Source: an uncultured Pseudomonas sp. (GTDB taxonomy: Bacteria; Pseudomonadota; Gammaproteobacteria; Pseudomonadales; Pseudomonadaceae). From it: a DNA stretch of 64,000 nt. The notes under the pieces were generated by a model. The model had not been told where the DNA came from. It worked only from the letters and a program-made list of their open reading frames with translations, and did no database searches. The translations under genes were made by a program, and so were the position numbers. Positions 1-8,304 of the stretch are shown here, piece by piece; positions within the stretch are counted from its first letter, which is position 1; each line of letters opens with the position of its first letter. Where the stretch lies: NCBI GenBank assembly GCA_943912755.1, contig CALTWF010000002.1, positions 1 through 64,000 of the forward strand, given 5' to 3'.

Positions 1-267
1 AACGAGTGTCCAAATGAGCGTGGGCTGGGTGTCCAAGTGTCGTGGAATCCGCACATGCAGTGGCACCAGTTTGCACCAGTAGATCGAGTACGCATTCGGG
101 CTCGTTTGCTTGATTGACACGGCAGCTACAACAGATCTGGCCCCAGTCTTTTTGTACAGCTTCATGGACGCATCCACATAGCTTGCTACCAGGCGTCTCG
201 CGTCCACCAACAACTGCTCATATTGCTGATCCAGCAAGGCGACTATCGCTTGCGGTTCTTTGCTCAT
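1..267 (-). CDS. Hypothetical protein, 3' end cut by window edge
   Basis: An open frame of 89 codons runs from an ATG at 267 through position 1 without a stop, so the gene continues to the left. The start has a GGAG ribosome site about 9 bases upstream. The visible N-terminus is helical and charged (MSKEPQAIVALLDQQYEQLL) and a later stretch reads SPNAYSIYWCKL. I do not recognise the family. A transfer-associated accessory protein is possible given the mobile-element setting, but that is inference. Base composition is lower in GC than the chromosome to the right of 5,900. Confidence 0.5.
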   Translation of the reverse strand, partial: MSKEPQAIVALLDQQYEQLLVDARRLVASYVDASMKLYKKTGARSVVAAVSIKQTSPNAYSIYWCKLVPLHVRIPRHLDTQPTLIWTLV

Positions 268-677
268 GGCCAAGGCTCCAACTGCTTCTAGAGCCCAAAT
301 GGTGGCATCTCATCCGGTATCAAAAATTCGCTTTCAGGCGATTTTACCGTCAGAAATTTACGGAAGCGGAGTTGGCAATGCACCGCTGCCGCTCTGCCGC
401 GCGTTAGATGGGCGGCAGATGACGACATTGCAGACGTACAGCAACATTACGTGCAAAGGATGCACAACAGACGACGACGGATGCCCTGGCTCGAGATTGA
501 ACAGAATCAACGAATGCCAAAGTGACGATAGGCAGGCAATGGCCAAGAGCTGATCCTTCTGATCGACGGCTTCCGCCCCAAGCCGGATCTTTACCGCTCG
601 CGCTTCGAACATTGCGGTGTTGGTTCGCAAACATTCCCAACCACAAGCAGAATGGCAGTTGCGCAAAACAAAAACGG
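268..677. other. 410-base gap without a convincing gene
   Basis: This gap separates two minus-strand genes. Short open frames exist on both strands, but none combines a ribosome site with protein-like composition. The longest minus-strand one (358-666) has an irregular, Cys- and Pro-rich translation. A GTTAGAT heptamer at 405-411 resembles an integron core site, but I see no partner. Nothing else is recognisable. Confidence 0.4.
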
Positions 678-2069
678 TTATGACCCGCCTTTCCCGACTG
701 GCGAATGCAAAGTCGTAGGCAGCGCACGGGTAGCACGGAGTTCTTCCGCGATAATGGTCGCCTGCTGCAGAGCGGCACTGTCAAGAAACGAAGCGTTCAG
801 ATCGAACGTGATGGCATCGTCGTCGGAGCTTTCCTTTATCGCATAGGGCCCGAAGAGGATGTCGTTGCTTCCCTCAACATGGGGCTGGAAACGTGACAGG
901 GGATTACGACTGTCGTTCCCATTGTGTATCGCTATCGCGGAACCATTGTCGCTATACATGGTACGCAGAACGGAGGCATCGCGCTTGCCGCTAATCCATT
1001 GCCGGGGCGTGACAGGATCGCCGTCCATTACTAGGGGCACGCGCAAGAGGTAAATTACCTCGTCCGCGTCCTCGAGCCTACTGAACGCAGCATCATAGTC
1101 CGGCTGCCTACCCAACACGCAGTCGATGTCCACCTGTATGTCGAAGAAGGCCACTTTGCCGGCATTCGCTCGCACGTCATAAAGGAGATCCAGAAGTTTT
1201 GGGCTACCTTGGTCAGCCGTGGTAGGGCAGAACGTGTACCAGCCGGAAATGACGGGCATCTCAACACCTATCACTGCTGGCGTAATAGCTGGCTCTGCCT
1301 GGCTCGGAATTGCTTTCTGGGAACTGTTTGCTGTCGGGGATGCCACAGAGCCTGACACTTCTGATCCAGGAGGAGGTGCGCTGTCAACTGCAGGACCCTC
1401 ATGCAACAAAGCCCATAATCTAGGCACGGTGTAGCCTGATAACGTCGCCACCATACTCGGCAGATTAAGCAACGCGGTTAACGTGGTAAGGACGACAAAA
1501 ATGCCAGCTATGATCCTCCGGCCCCACGACGGCTTGGCGCAGATCAGCTTCGTGCCACCGGGGAAGCGGCCACGAAAACAGAGCGCCCAGCTTCGAAGTT
1601 TGAGCCACCGCATCCGCAACCGGTCGGAGCGATAAGCCGTCTGATCTACGATGCTGGATGCGCGGCAGCAACGGGCGAAGTCATGCACTGCGCGATCGAG
1701 CCATTTACCTGCGATTGCATCCGCCGGACTATCGAAGAAACCCCAGAAAATTGGCTTCCCTGCGCGCTGGGACGTTTCGTAGGGATAGATTAAGGCCGCG
1801 ACGTGGCCAAATTGGGTGTCCTGTGACAACACGAGCGCCGCACCGCCTTCCGTCTGGGGACTTCCGTCATCGTTCGACGGTATCGGGTGGTTGCCGGCGA
1901 ACAGCTGGATCGTCCGTCGACTATCGTCACGATGTACGTACAGATACTCAAAATAGTCGTGTCGTGCCTCTTCGGCGGCCGCGCGCATGTGCTGCTCAAT
2001 GGCCGGGGCGTACTGGGCCCAGATTCGCAGGCGGGTCTGCGGCGTTTGCTGTCCAACAAAGATACTCAT
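678..2069 (-). CDS. Unknown protein with one central membrane segment, divergent from the candidate defence operon
   Basis: About 463 residues if it starts at MSIFVGQQ (ATG at 2069, GGGGA a few bases upstream); an in-frame ATG at 2138 would add 23 residues. The first 185 residues form a soluble, probably cytoplasmic domain. One hydrophobic segment follows at about 186-208 (RIIAGIFVVLTTLTALL), then a Pro/Ser/Ala-rich linker to about residue 267, then a second domain of about 195 residues ending in an acidic tail. With Arg/Lys residues before the segment, the C-terminal domain should lie in the periplasm. I recognise no family. It shares a 165-base divergent promoter region with the three-gene operon starting at 2235, so it may be a membrane effector or sensor of that system, or unrelated cargo. 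Confidence 0.6.
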   Translation of the reverse strand: MSIFVGQQTPQTRLRIWAQYAPAIEQHMRAAAEEARHDYFEYLYVHRDDSRRTIQLFAGNHPIPSNDDGSPQTEGGAALVLSQDTQFGHVAALIYPYETSQRAGKPIFWGFFDSPADAIAGKWLDRAVHDFARCCRASSIVDQTAYRSDRLRMRWLKLRSWALCFRGRFPGGTKLICAKPSWGRRIIAGIFVVLTTLTALLNLPSMVATLSGYTVPRLWALLHEGPAVDSAPPPGSEVSGSVASPTANSSQKAIPSQAEPAITPAVIGVEMPVISGWYTFCPTTADQGSPKLLDLLYDVRANAGKVAFFDIQVDIDCVLGRQPDYDAAFSRLEDADEVIYLLRVPLVMDGDPVTPRQWISGKRDASVLRTMYSDNGSAIAIHNGNDSRNPLSRFQPHVEGSNDILFGPYAIKESSDDDAITFDLNASFLDSAALQQATIIAEELRATRALPTTLHSPVGKGGS

Positions 2070-2234
2070 CGAGTCCCCGATTTTTTGTGTCGGATTGATC
2101 CTGCGCAGAGGCGTGATACCAAGCGAACAGGTAATCACCTTGTACTCGGCTTATCCATCGTGTTCACTGCGCTATTATTAGTGCCATCACGGTGCTAGCG
2201 CCGCTTTGACCAACATTAAAGAGCCCAGGGAATT
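2070..2234. promoter_or_regulatory. Divergent promoter region of the candidate defence locus
   Basis: This 165-base spacer lies between two divergent genes and must hold both promoters. It includes an A/T-rich stretch near 2160-2185 (GCTATTATTAGTGCC). I cannot assign -35/-10 boxes with confidence, and no regulator gene lies next to it. Confidence 0.35.
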
Positions 2235-3212
2235 ATGGCCGAGACGATAAACATCGCGAAGATGGCAGAAAAGCTATCGAAGGGAATTTTCAACGAGTTT
2301 CTCTGGGGTCGCATGGAGCACACCAATATCAATTGGCCGTGCGAGCATCAAGAAACCCACGAGGTCAAGACCCATCCCTCCGATGTCGTCTTTTGGTATA
2401 ACGAGCCGTACTCGCAGTCTCGCACCTATGTGAACTGCGACCTCAAGAGCTACGCGAAGGGCACCATCAAAACACAGGCCATCCGGGAGGCAATCGAGAG
2501 CCTAGCCATGAGCCTGCGGTGCGCCGAGATCAGCCAGGAGTTCAGCGACACCTACATCCATCCGGATGTATCGGCGAATATCCAGGGACTGCTTTTCGTC
2601 TACAACCACGATAACGAGTATGACAAGGACTTCGCCAAGATCCTTGAAAAGGTGAAATGCGAAGACTTGGACATCCCAAAGGGCTCCAAGATCGTTGTGA
2701 TGGGCCCTGAGGATATTTACTGGCTGAACAACGTTCACCACGAGATCATCCATCTGCGCGGCGGTGCCGGTCTACTACCAGAGCGGGATTACTGTAAGTT
2801 CTATTATCCCCATCTGGTTCGCAGGAAGAACGTCCAACTCGAGCACGCCAAGGCTGCGACGCTAGATATGTTGACCGCGCCTTGGATCATTTTGTCCTAC
2901 GTGAACCCAAAGAAGGGAAGCAGGCAGGGCTTCGTGATCTTCATGCGCAAGCGGGGAATCACGACCGATGAGTTTCTTTACCTCATCGAGTACCTGATGC
3001 ACTACCAGGTAATCAAAGCCGAAACGGAAGTCACGATCCGCCTGGTTGATCCGCACCAAAATGCTTCGGCTAATTTTGCCAAGGCAAAAGACCAGTACAT
3101 CGCTGACTACCAGGGCGGGGACGATCTTAGACAGATATTGGACGCCATTGACTTCGGCAAACTTGAACACGTACGCACCACCTTCTGTGAACTGGAGCTG
3201 TCCCGCCAATGA
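2235..3212 (+). CDS. PD-(D/E)XK nuclease-like protein, first gene of a three-gene operon
   Basis: A 325-residue protein; AGGGA lies 5 bases before the ATG. Near the N-terminus a glutamate (E21, in FNEFLWG) is followed by HPSD (D50) and then CDLKS (D69-x-K71). This spacing and order fit the PD-(D/E)XK nuclease core: helix acid, then PD, then (D/E)xK. The rest contains mixed beta/alpha segments (GLLFVYNHD, KIVVMGPEDIYWLNN, WIILSYVNP) that I do not recognise. The stop overlaps the next start by 4 bases (ATGA), so the two are translationally coupled. The inferred role is DNA or RNA cleavage in a phage-defence operon. The nuclease assignment rests only on motif reading. An alternative is a nuclease-fold protein without catalytic activity. 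Confidence 0.65.
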   Translation: MAETINIAKMAEKLSKGIFNEFLWGRMEHTNINWPCEHQETHEVKTHPSDVVFWYNEPYSQSRTYVNCDLKSYAKGTIKTQAIREAIESLAMSLRCAEISQEFSDTYIHPDVSANIQGLLFVYNHDNEYDKDFAKILEKVKCEDLDIPKGSKIVVMGPEDIYWLNNVHHEIIHLRGGAGLLPERDYCKFYYPHLVRRKNVQLEHAKAATLDMLTAPWIILSYVNPKKGSRQGFVIFMRKRGITTDEFLYLIEYLMHYQVIKAETEVTIRLVDPHQNASANFAKAKDQYIADYQGGDDLRQILDAIDFGKLEHVRTTFCELELSRQ

Positions 3213-4336
3213 TCAAAAACACGCTTCAGTATTGTGCTACGGACAAGGAAACTCACGACGCTTTGATGTCGGCCAAACAGAAAATCAATGAAAAGGTTCT
3301 GCTTGAACTCGCGAAGGACAGGGGGATTTTCTACTCCGCCAAGGACAGCCGGGATGACCTGGTCAGTGCCATCTCTCTCCTCCCCCACGACTATCATGAT
3401 CTGAACACCCTATTGGAACAGCGGGAGCACTCGGGCCGACAGGAAAAGCTCACCTCGGTGACGCTGCCAACCGCGCTAACCGTGGAAGGAATCCGGGAAG
3501 TGCTCCGGGAATACATTGAGGAGTCTCCCGAGGACGAGAAGGTCACTCAGCAGATAAAGGACGGCAACCAAGTCGTCGCCAATATTAAGTACTCCGACGT
3601 CGACTACGGCAAAACACGGCTCGTCCAGCGCACACCCAAAGAGGCCTCGATCGAGTTCCACGTCTCAGCGGACAAGACGGTCATTCGGATGCCTGCCAAC
3701 GATCGTGTGAAAACCATCTACTCCAAGCTCAAGGACAAGCTGGATACCAAGGCCAAAGCTGAAATCCCCGCAATCCGCATCGAGCTCGGCGAGTTCCAGT
3801 CACCTGCCCTGCGCACAGAGTTCTTTACATCCCTGATCAGCAATCTCACGGGCTTCTCATTGAAGAACGTAACCAGCGTGAAGGTGGAGCGCTTGCCCCA
3901 GGAACCTGAAGAGGACGAGCTCGACCTAGACGATGACCAAGAAGCTGAGGTGGCCAAAGACGAGGCATTGGCGCTGGTCAAGAACGTAGCGCTGAAAGGC
4001 GAGACGCTGCTAGCGTCTGAGGAGTACCAGAGCCTGACCAAGAAGGGTTTCTTCATCACCTCGATTATCTGGCGCTCTGTACTGCATAAGGCCCCACAAC
4101 CAATGGTTGAATTTGAGGCAGCGTTTGAGGAGCCGATGCAAGGGAAAGGTTTCAAGTACTTCGTCCGAGGTGCCTACCGGCTGGTAGAACTCGAGTACAC
4201 CAAGACGATCCGACCGGTCACCGCCGGAGACAAAGAAACCTATCTGGGCATCATCGAAGAAACCGCTGCGAAGGTTATCAAGGAACTCAGAGTGCAAGCT
4301 CAAGCAGGCGCTGAAACGCAAGGAGAGCCAGCATGA
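3209..4336 (+). CDS. Unknown protein with acidic linker, second gene of the three-gene operon
   Basis: A 375-residue protein whose ATG overlaps the upstream stop by 4 bases; GGAG lies about 8 bases upstream. Residues around 30-60 (LLELAKDRGIFYSAKDSRDD) look like a short helical SAP-type or similar nucleic-acid-binding segment; this is weak. Residues about 90-230 form a mixed alpha/beta domain. Residues 231-252 are a highly acidic stretch (EPEEDELDLDDDQEAEVAKDE). A C-terminal domain follows, with an aromatic-rich part (FKYFVRGAYRLVELEYTK). No transmembrane segment or familiar catalytic motif is visible. Coupling to the nuclease-like gene suggests a partner, sensor or specificity subunit. Its function is unknown. 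Confidence 0.6.
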   Translation: MIKNTLQYCATDKETHDALMSAKQKINEKVLLELAKDRGIFYSAKDSRDDLVSAISLLPHDYHDLNTLLEQREHSGRQEKLTSVTLPTALTVEGIREVLREYIEESPEDEKVTQQIKDGNQVVANIKYSDVDYGKTRLVQRTPKEASIEFHVSADKTVIRMPANDRVKTIYSKLKDKLDTKAKAEIPAIRIELGEFQSPALRTEFFTSLISNLTGFSLKNVTSVKVERLPQEPEEDELDLDDDQEAEVAKDEALALVKNVALKGETLLASEEYQSLTKKGFFITSIIWRSVLHKAPQPMVEFEAAFEEPMQGKGFKYFVRGAYRLVELEYTKTIRPVTAGDKETYLGIIEETAAKVIKELRVQAQAGAETQGEPA

Positions 4337-5013
4337 ACAGGGTGAGGTGGCTGAATGCCCAATGGCCTTCATCGATTCGATCGGTAGGGAAGAGGCTCAT
4401 CGACATGCCATTCACGGAGGAGAGAATGGATGGCTTCGCTATCGAGCGAATCAGGGATGACTTCATCGAGGGGCGTTACATCGAAAAGTACAGTTACCAG
4501 GAGGTGATATCGACCCCTTTTGGGAGTGAAGAGGTGCTTGATCGAATAGGGTATCGGACGACGGAGTTCACGCTTTTCGATTCGCCTCCCCACATTGAGC
4601 TCAGAAATTACCAGCGCAGTCTCAAGGAACTGATCAGCCGCTTGCTTGAAGCCTGCAGTTTCAACTTGGTAGTGACGCCTCCTTCGGTCAACCTGATCGA
4701 GTGGGTCTCGGCTCTGCAGGACGCGGTAGATCAGGTGGTCACCGTCGACTCGCTCCAAGTCTCTGGTGTCGAAATAGACGAAGGGGTGACAGGGAAAATT
4801 TTGCTCAAAGGGGTAAAAGATGTGCGCGATGCCACTGATATCCTTCTGGCCGGCCGAAAACATGTGTTGGAAAAAGTCCAAGTAAAATTTACGGACCTTA
4901 ACAAGACCGTTGCCATCCAGCTATCCAACAAAGGCACCGCGAAGCTCCCTGCGGTGCTACCGAGCGATCTTCTGCGTCATCTACGAACGTCCTTTCCTCA
5001 CAATATCAATTGA
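4333..5013 (+). CDS. Unknown protein, third gene of the three-gene operon
   Basis: A 226-residue protein with a strong AAGGAG site ahead of an ATG that overlaps the previous stop by 4 bases. A second ATG at 4405 (MPFTEERMDG) is a possible shorter start. The protein is alpha/beta, acidic in the first half (FAIERIRDDFIEGRYIEKYS) and rich in Val/Leu/Lys in the second (VTVDSLQVSGVEIDEG, KVQVKFTDLNKTVAIQLSN). No membrane segment, zinc site or nuclease motif is visible. The two ATGA overlaps make the three genes one translational unit, so it probably belongs to the same complex or pathway. I do not recognise the family. Confidence 0.6.
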   Translation: MNRVRWLNAQWPSSIRSVGKRLIDMPFTEERMDGFAIERIRDDFIEGRYIEKYSYQEVISTPFGSEEVLDRIGYRTTEFTLFDSPPHIELRNYQRSLKELISRLLEACSFNLVVTPPSVNLIEWVSALQDAVDQVVTVDSLQVSGVEIDEGVTGKILLKGVKDVRDATDILLAGRKHVLEKVQVKFTDLNKTVAIQLSNKGTAKLPAVLPSDLLRHLRTSFPHNIN

Positions 5014-5146
5014 ACAGCCGCCAGATGCCGCGATAGAGGGATACCGGCCCGCTAGAGCATAGGGTGCAGTCCAAGCAAACCTACGCAAGTGATCGAGGAC
5101 TGCTTATGGCCGGTTCCTACCTGGCGTTCTGAGCGGGAATGATTAG

Positions 5147-5485
5147 TCAGAAATCTACAAACCAGTTGTAAAATCGATACCCCGCGATAACTGACACCGC
5201 GCATGTGGTTAGGCTCAATAGAGGCCATTGTCCTTCAACGCCCAGCCACCACTGCACTTTGAACAGAAACGCTCCCATCAACACACAGGCCAGAACACCT
5301 AGAGCCAGGCCAATTAACGCAAATAGCCGAGTCCCTAACCCCGGATTTCCGCCATGCCAATTCTCACTCAGGCAAAAGGGACAGTGATTCGACGAAGGCG
5401 AATAGCCCCAGAAGCCACGGCTATATGTAGCTCTCGGAACCATCGCTTTGCCACAGTTTTGACAGGTAACCATCGAGTGTCTCAT
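5147..5485 (-). CDS. Small zinc-ribbon membrane protein
   Basis: About 112 residues from the ATG at 5485 (MRHSMVTCQNCGK), which has GAGGT 5-6 bases upstream; an ATG at 5473 is a close alternative. Two CxxC pairs (CQNCGK and CPFCLSE) form a zinc ribbon in the first 50 residues. Two hydrophobic segments follow (LIGLALGVLACVLMGAFLF and LLSLTTCAVSVIAGYRF). The fold type is zinc ribbon plus two membrane helices. No specific function can be named. It is convergent with the three-gene operon, 133 bases from its end, and lies inside the island end. Confidence 0.6.
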   Translation of the reverse strand: MRHSMVTCQNCGKAMVPRATYSRGFWGYSPSSNHCPFCLSENWHGGNPGLGTRLFALIGLALGVLACVLMGAFLFKVQWWLGVEGQWPLLSLTTCAVSVIAGYRFYNWFVDF

Positions 5486-5589
5486 ACCGCACCTCAGCTC
5501 AGACGTCCTAGATGAGCCCATGGTGCGCGACCGCGGAAAAAACCCAATTGCGTGGCCCGAGCTACCCAGCGCCCCGGCCTAGGCTAGGA

Positions 5590-5805
5590 TCAAACCCTGG
5601 TCGCCAGATAACCGATACCATGCTGTGCACGACCGACACCATCTAATGCCCGTCGGTGACTGGCTAGCTCCGCCTTCTCGCAGAACGATAATTCAGGACG
5701 CCAGTTCAACTCCTCAAATAGCCGTTCATCGAAAATATGTGCGCGGGGGCACTTATGGGGGCACTTACGCAGAAGACAAACAAAAATGCATTTTAAAACA
5801 GTAAC
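5590..5805 (-). pseudogene. Startless reading-frame remnant at the island end
   Basis: A 71-codon open frame ends at a TGA (5590-5592) and is bounded upstream by a TAA (5806-5808), with no usable start codon. Its distal 48 codons read like real protein (FDERLFEELNWRPELSF, then KAELASHRRALDG). The upstream part runs through the tandem GGGGGCACTTA repeats and reads KCPHKCPRAH. It may be the C-terminus of a gene truncated at the element boundary, or chance. Confidence 0.3.
5739..5769. repeat. Tandem GGGGGCACTTA repeat near the attachment site
   Basis: Two copies of GGGGGCACTTA lie back to back with one base between them, about 55-80 bases inside the putative att core. Short direct repeats next to an att core can be arm-type integrase or excisionase sites. 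That role is inference; no integrase gene is in the window. Confidence 0.4.
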
Positions 5806-5821
5806 TTAGATACAAATATTT

Positions 5822-5840
5822 AATCCCCCCGGTTCCACCA
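5822..5840 (+). other. Putative attachment-site core: 3' end of a tRNA/tmRNA gene
   Basis: The stretch AATCCCCCCGGTTCCACCA has the form of a T-stem, acceptor strand, discriminator base and encoded CCA of a tRNA or tmRNA 3' end. No 5' part precedes it: the sequence upstream is A/T-rich and unrelated. A terminator follows at 5852. This is the signature left by an element that integrated into the 3' end of an RNA gene. The intact gene should lie at the other end of the island, left of the window. The acceptor strand CGGTTCC could fit tmRNA or a tRNA; I cannot tell which. Confidence 0.55.
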
Positions 5841-5851
5841 AACACCCCACG

Positions 5852-5873
5852 AAGCCCCAGCAATGGGGCTTTG
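5852..5873 (+). terminator. Rho-independent terminator after the RNA-gene fragment
   Basis: A 7-bp stem AAGCCCC / GGGGCTT with a 6-base loop is followed by a short T run. It sits 12 bases after the putative CCA end, as expected for the native terminator of the tRNA or tmRNA gene used as attachment site. Confidence 0.7.
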
Positions 5874-5987
5874 TGCTATCTGGACCTAGCGTTTTTCGCC
5901 GCTGTGCCTGGCCTGCCACCTCCCCACAAGGCACCATCAGGCTCCTGGCATGAAGCCAGCAACATTAGCCGATGTGAAGGCCGCCCC

Positions 5988-7478
5988 ATGCTGGAACGCT
6001 ATTTCCGCCCCTTCGAGCCGGGACGAAGCCTGCAGGAACAACTGCGTGAAAATCTCCTGCAAGCCATCCTCGACGGTGCCCTGCCTCCCGGCGAGGCGCT
6101 GCCGTCGTCGCGCGAACTGAGCAAGCTGCTGAAGATTTCGCGCAATACCGTCGTGCTGGTCTACGACAAGCTGGTGCAAGACAGCTTCCTGATTCCATCG
6201 GATCGGCGCGGCTACTTCATCAACGAGAAGTTTCTTCGCCAGCAACTCAACCTCAACATTCCGGCCCATCCACAGCGCCTGTTCGAGCGCCCGGACCATG
6301 CACCCGACTGGGACGCCCGGCTCCAGCAGCAACCTTCCCAACTGAAAGCCATCGTCAAACCGCGCAACTGGCGCGACTACCGCTACCCCTTCGTCTATGG
6401 CCAGGTCGAGCACGACGAACAGACCGCAGCTCGCTGGCGCGACTGCGCGCGTATCGCCGCCAGTGGTGCGCATATACGCAGTTGGGTCGACGACCAGGTC
6501 ATGCTCGACGACCCGCTGCTGGTCGAGCAGATCGTCCAGCGCGTACTACCCCGGCGTGGAATCAAGGCAGCCAGCGAGGAGATCCTGGTCACCGTCGGTA
6601 CGCAAAGTTCGCTGTACATGCTCGGCTGCCTGCTGGGCCGCGCGGGTCAGTTGGTCGGCCTGGAAAACCCCGGATACGTCGATGCGCGCAACATCTTCCA
6701 GCTGGCCGGCTGCCAGCTGCAACCGCTGCGCATCGACCGCCAGGGCCTGGTCGTCGATGAACAATTGCGCGGTTGCGAGATGGTCTTCTGCACCCCCAGC
6801 CATCAATCGCCCACCGGCGTGACCATGCCCGTGTACCGCCGCCTGGACCTGCTGAAACGCGCCCGCGACGATGACTTCCTGATCATCGAAGATGACTACG
6901 ACAGCGAGCAGAACCACCTCGGTGGCAACCATCCGGCACTCAAGAGCCTTGATGACAGTGGCCGGGTCATCTACCTGGGCAGCCTGACCAAGGGTCTGCT
7001 CCCGGGCATCCGCCTGGGCTTCATCGTCGCCGCCCCCGAGCTGATCCATGAACTGCGCGCCCTGCGCCGCTACCAGTATCGCCACCCTCCGGCCAACAAC
7101 CAGCGCATCCTGGCCCTGTTCCTGGCCATGGGGTACTACGACGCACACCTCAGACGCCTGCGCGACAGCCTGGCACGCAAGTGGAGGCGCGCTTGCCAGG
7201 CGCTCAGCGACCATCTTCCGGACTGCCAGGTCAGTGGCATGACGGGTGGATCGGCACTGTGGATCGAGGGGCCGCCCGGCTTCGAGGCCTGGCAACTGCA
7301 ACGCCTGGCCGCCAAACGCGGGGTGTTGATCGAGCCCGGAGACATTCACTTCCTCGATGCGGAACGCCCACAACGTTTCTTCCGCCTGGGTTACGGCGCT
7401 ATTGCCGAAGCCCTGATAGAACCAGGCATCGCCGCCCTCGGTGCGGCCCGCGAGGAGATGCGGCAACTGGCACCATGA
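5988..7478 (+). CDS. MocR/PdxR-type GntR regulator, probable taurine-cluster regulator
   Basis: A 496-residue protein from the ATG at 5988, which has GAAGG 7 bases upstream; upstream in-frame codons lack a ribosome site. Residues about 5-75 are a GntR winged helix (SSRELSKLLKISRNTVVLVYD). From about residue 110 it is a type I aminotransferase-like domain with a PLP lysine at K335 (GSLTKGLLPGIRLGF) and the IIEDDYDSE motif. MocR proteins use this domain to sense PLP adducts or amino compounds. It lies 73 bases upstream of an exporter-reductase-aminotransferase run on the same strand. TauR, the known taurine regulator, is of this class, so taurine control is a reasonable inference. It could also sense another amine. 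Confidence 0.8.
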   Translation: MLERYFRPFEPGRSLQEQLRENLLQAILDGALPPGEALPSSRELSKLLKISRNTVVLVYDKLVQDSFLIPSDRRGYFINEKFLRQQLNLNIPAHPQRLFERPDHAPDWDARLQQQPSQLKAIVKPRNWRDYRYPFVYGQVEHDEQTAARWRDCARIAASGAHIRSWVDDQVMLDDPLLVEQIVQRVLPRRGIKAASEEILVTVGTQSSLYMLGCLLGRAGQLVGLENPGYVDARNIFQLAGCQLQPLRIDRQGLVVDEQLRGCEMVFCTPSHQSPTGVTMPVYRRLDLLKRARDDDFLIIEDDYDSEQNHLGGNHPALKSLDDSGRVIYLGSLTKGLLPGIRLGFIVAAPELIHELRALRRYQYRHPPANNQRILALFLAMGYYDAHLRRLRDSLARKWRRACQALSDHLPDCQVSGMTGGSALWIEGPPGFEAWQLQRLAAKRGVLIEPGDIHFLDAERPQRFFRLGYGAIAEALIEPGIAALGAAREEMRQLAP

Positions 7479-7551
7479 TCCATGGCATCTGGACCTAAGA
7501 GCCGCCGCACGCACAACTTACAGTGGCGCCACTTATCGAGTGGAGCCAGCC

Positions 7552-8289
7552 GTGATCGTCGAACAACCCGCCCTGCTCGGCAGCCTGTGCGTCTTCCTTG
7601 CCGCCGTCGTTCGCGGCCTGACCGGTTTTGGCTTCGCGGCCATGGCGGTGGTCGGCCTGGTTCTGCTGATGCCGCTGCAGCAAGCCGTACCACTGATTCT
7701 CTGCCTGGAGATCGTCAGTAGCGCCCTGCTGTTGACCAGCGCCTGGCGAGAGGCCGATCACTCGCTGCTGCGCCGCCTGCTGCTGGCCGCCTTGCTCGGT
7801 GTGCCCTGTGGCCTGGTGCTGCTGAACGGCAGCGACCCGCACTGGCTGACCCTTTGCGTCTACCTGCTGGTTGGCGGGCTGGCCCTGCTGGGCCTGGCAC
7901 GCATCCGCCTGCCACTGGGGCACGGCTCGTTGAGTGTGGGGCTGGTCGGCAGCATCAGCGGCGCGCTGATCGCCACCTTCTCCATCGGCGGGCCGCTGCT
8001 GGTGGCCTACCTGAGCCAGCTAAAACTGAGCCCGGCAGCCCTGCGCGCCACCCTGATCCTGTTCTTCTGTGCGGTGGACCTGGCAGCCCTTGCCGGGCTG
8101 GGCCTGCACGGTGCGATCAGCTGGCACACCGCCAACCAGGCCCTGGCACTGCTGCCGGCCCTGCTCCTCGGCCTGCTGCTTGGCCAACGCCTGTTTCGCC
8201 ACATCCCCCCGCACACCGCAGCCCTGCTGACCCAGTGGCTGCTCTTGACCCTCGCCAGCCTCGGCCTGCTCGGCTGGTGGCAAAACTGA
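7552..8289 (+). CDS. TSUP (TauE/SafE) family membrane exporter
   Basis: About 245 residues. The best start is GTG at 7552, with GGAG 6 bases upstream; a GTG at 7540 is possible. The protein is almost wholly hydrophobic with about eight membrane helices. It carries the paired family signature: VVRGLTGFGFAAMAVVGLVL near the N-terminus and ISGALIATFSIGGPLLVAYL in the middle. TSUP carriers export sulfonates, sulfite and related anions. Next to a sulfoacetaldehyde-reductase-like SDR and a taurine-type aminotransferase, the likely cargo is isethionate or another sulfonate end product (IsfE-like role). Substrate is inferred from context only. Confidence 0.75.
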   Translation: MIVEQPALLGSLCVFLAAVVRGLTGFGFAAMAVVGLVLLMPLQQAVPLILCLEIVSSALLLTSAWREADHSLLRRLLLAALLGVPCGLVLLNGSDPHWLTLCVYLLVGGLALLGLARIRLPLGHGSLSVGLVGSISGALIATFSIGGPLLVAYLSQLKLSPAALRATLILFFCAVDLAALAGLGLHGAISWHTANQALALLPALLLGLLLGQRLFRHIPPHTAALLTQWLLLTLASLGLLGWWQN

Positions 8290-8304
8290 CCAGGAGCCTC
8301 TCAC

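Noticed and set aside
405..411. GTTAGAT heptamer like an integron attC core
   Set aside because: No matching RYYYAAC partner at 57-141 bases with a folded stem, and no cassette gene.
358..666. Minus-strand frame of about 100 codons in the left gap
   Set aside because: There is no ribosome site, and the composition is irregular.
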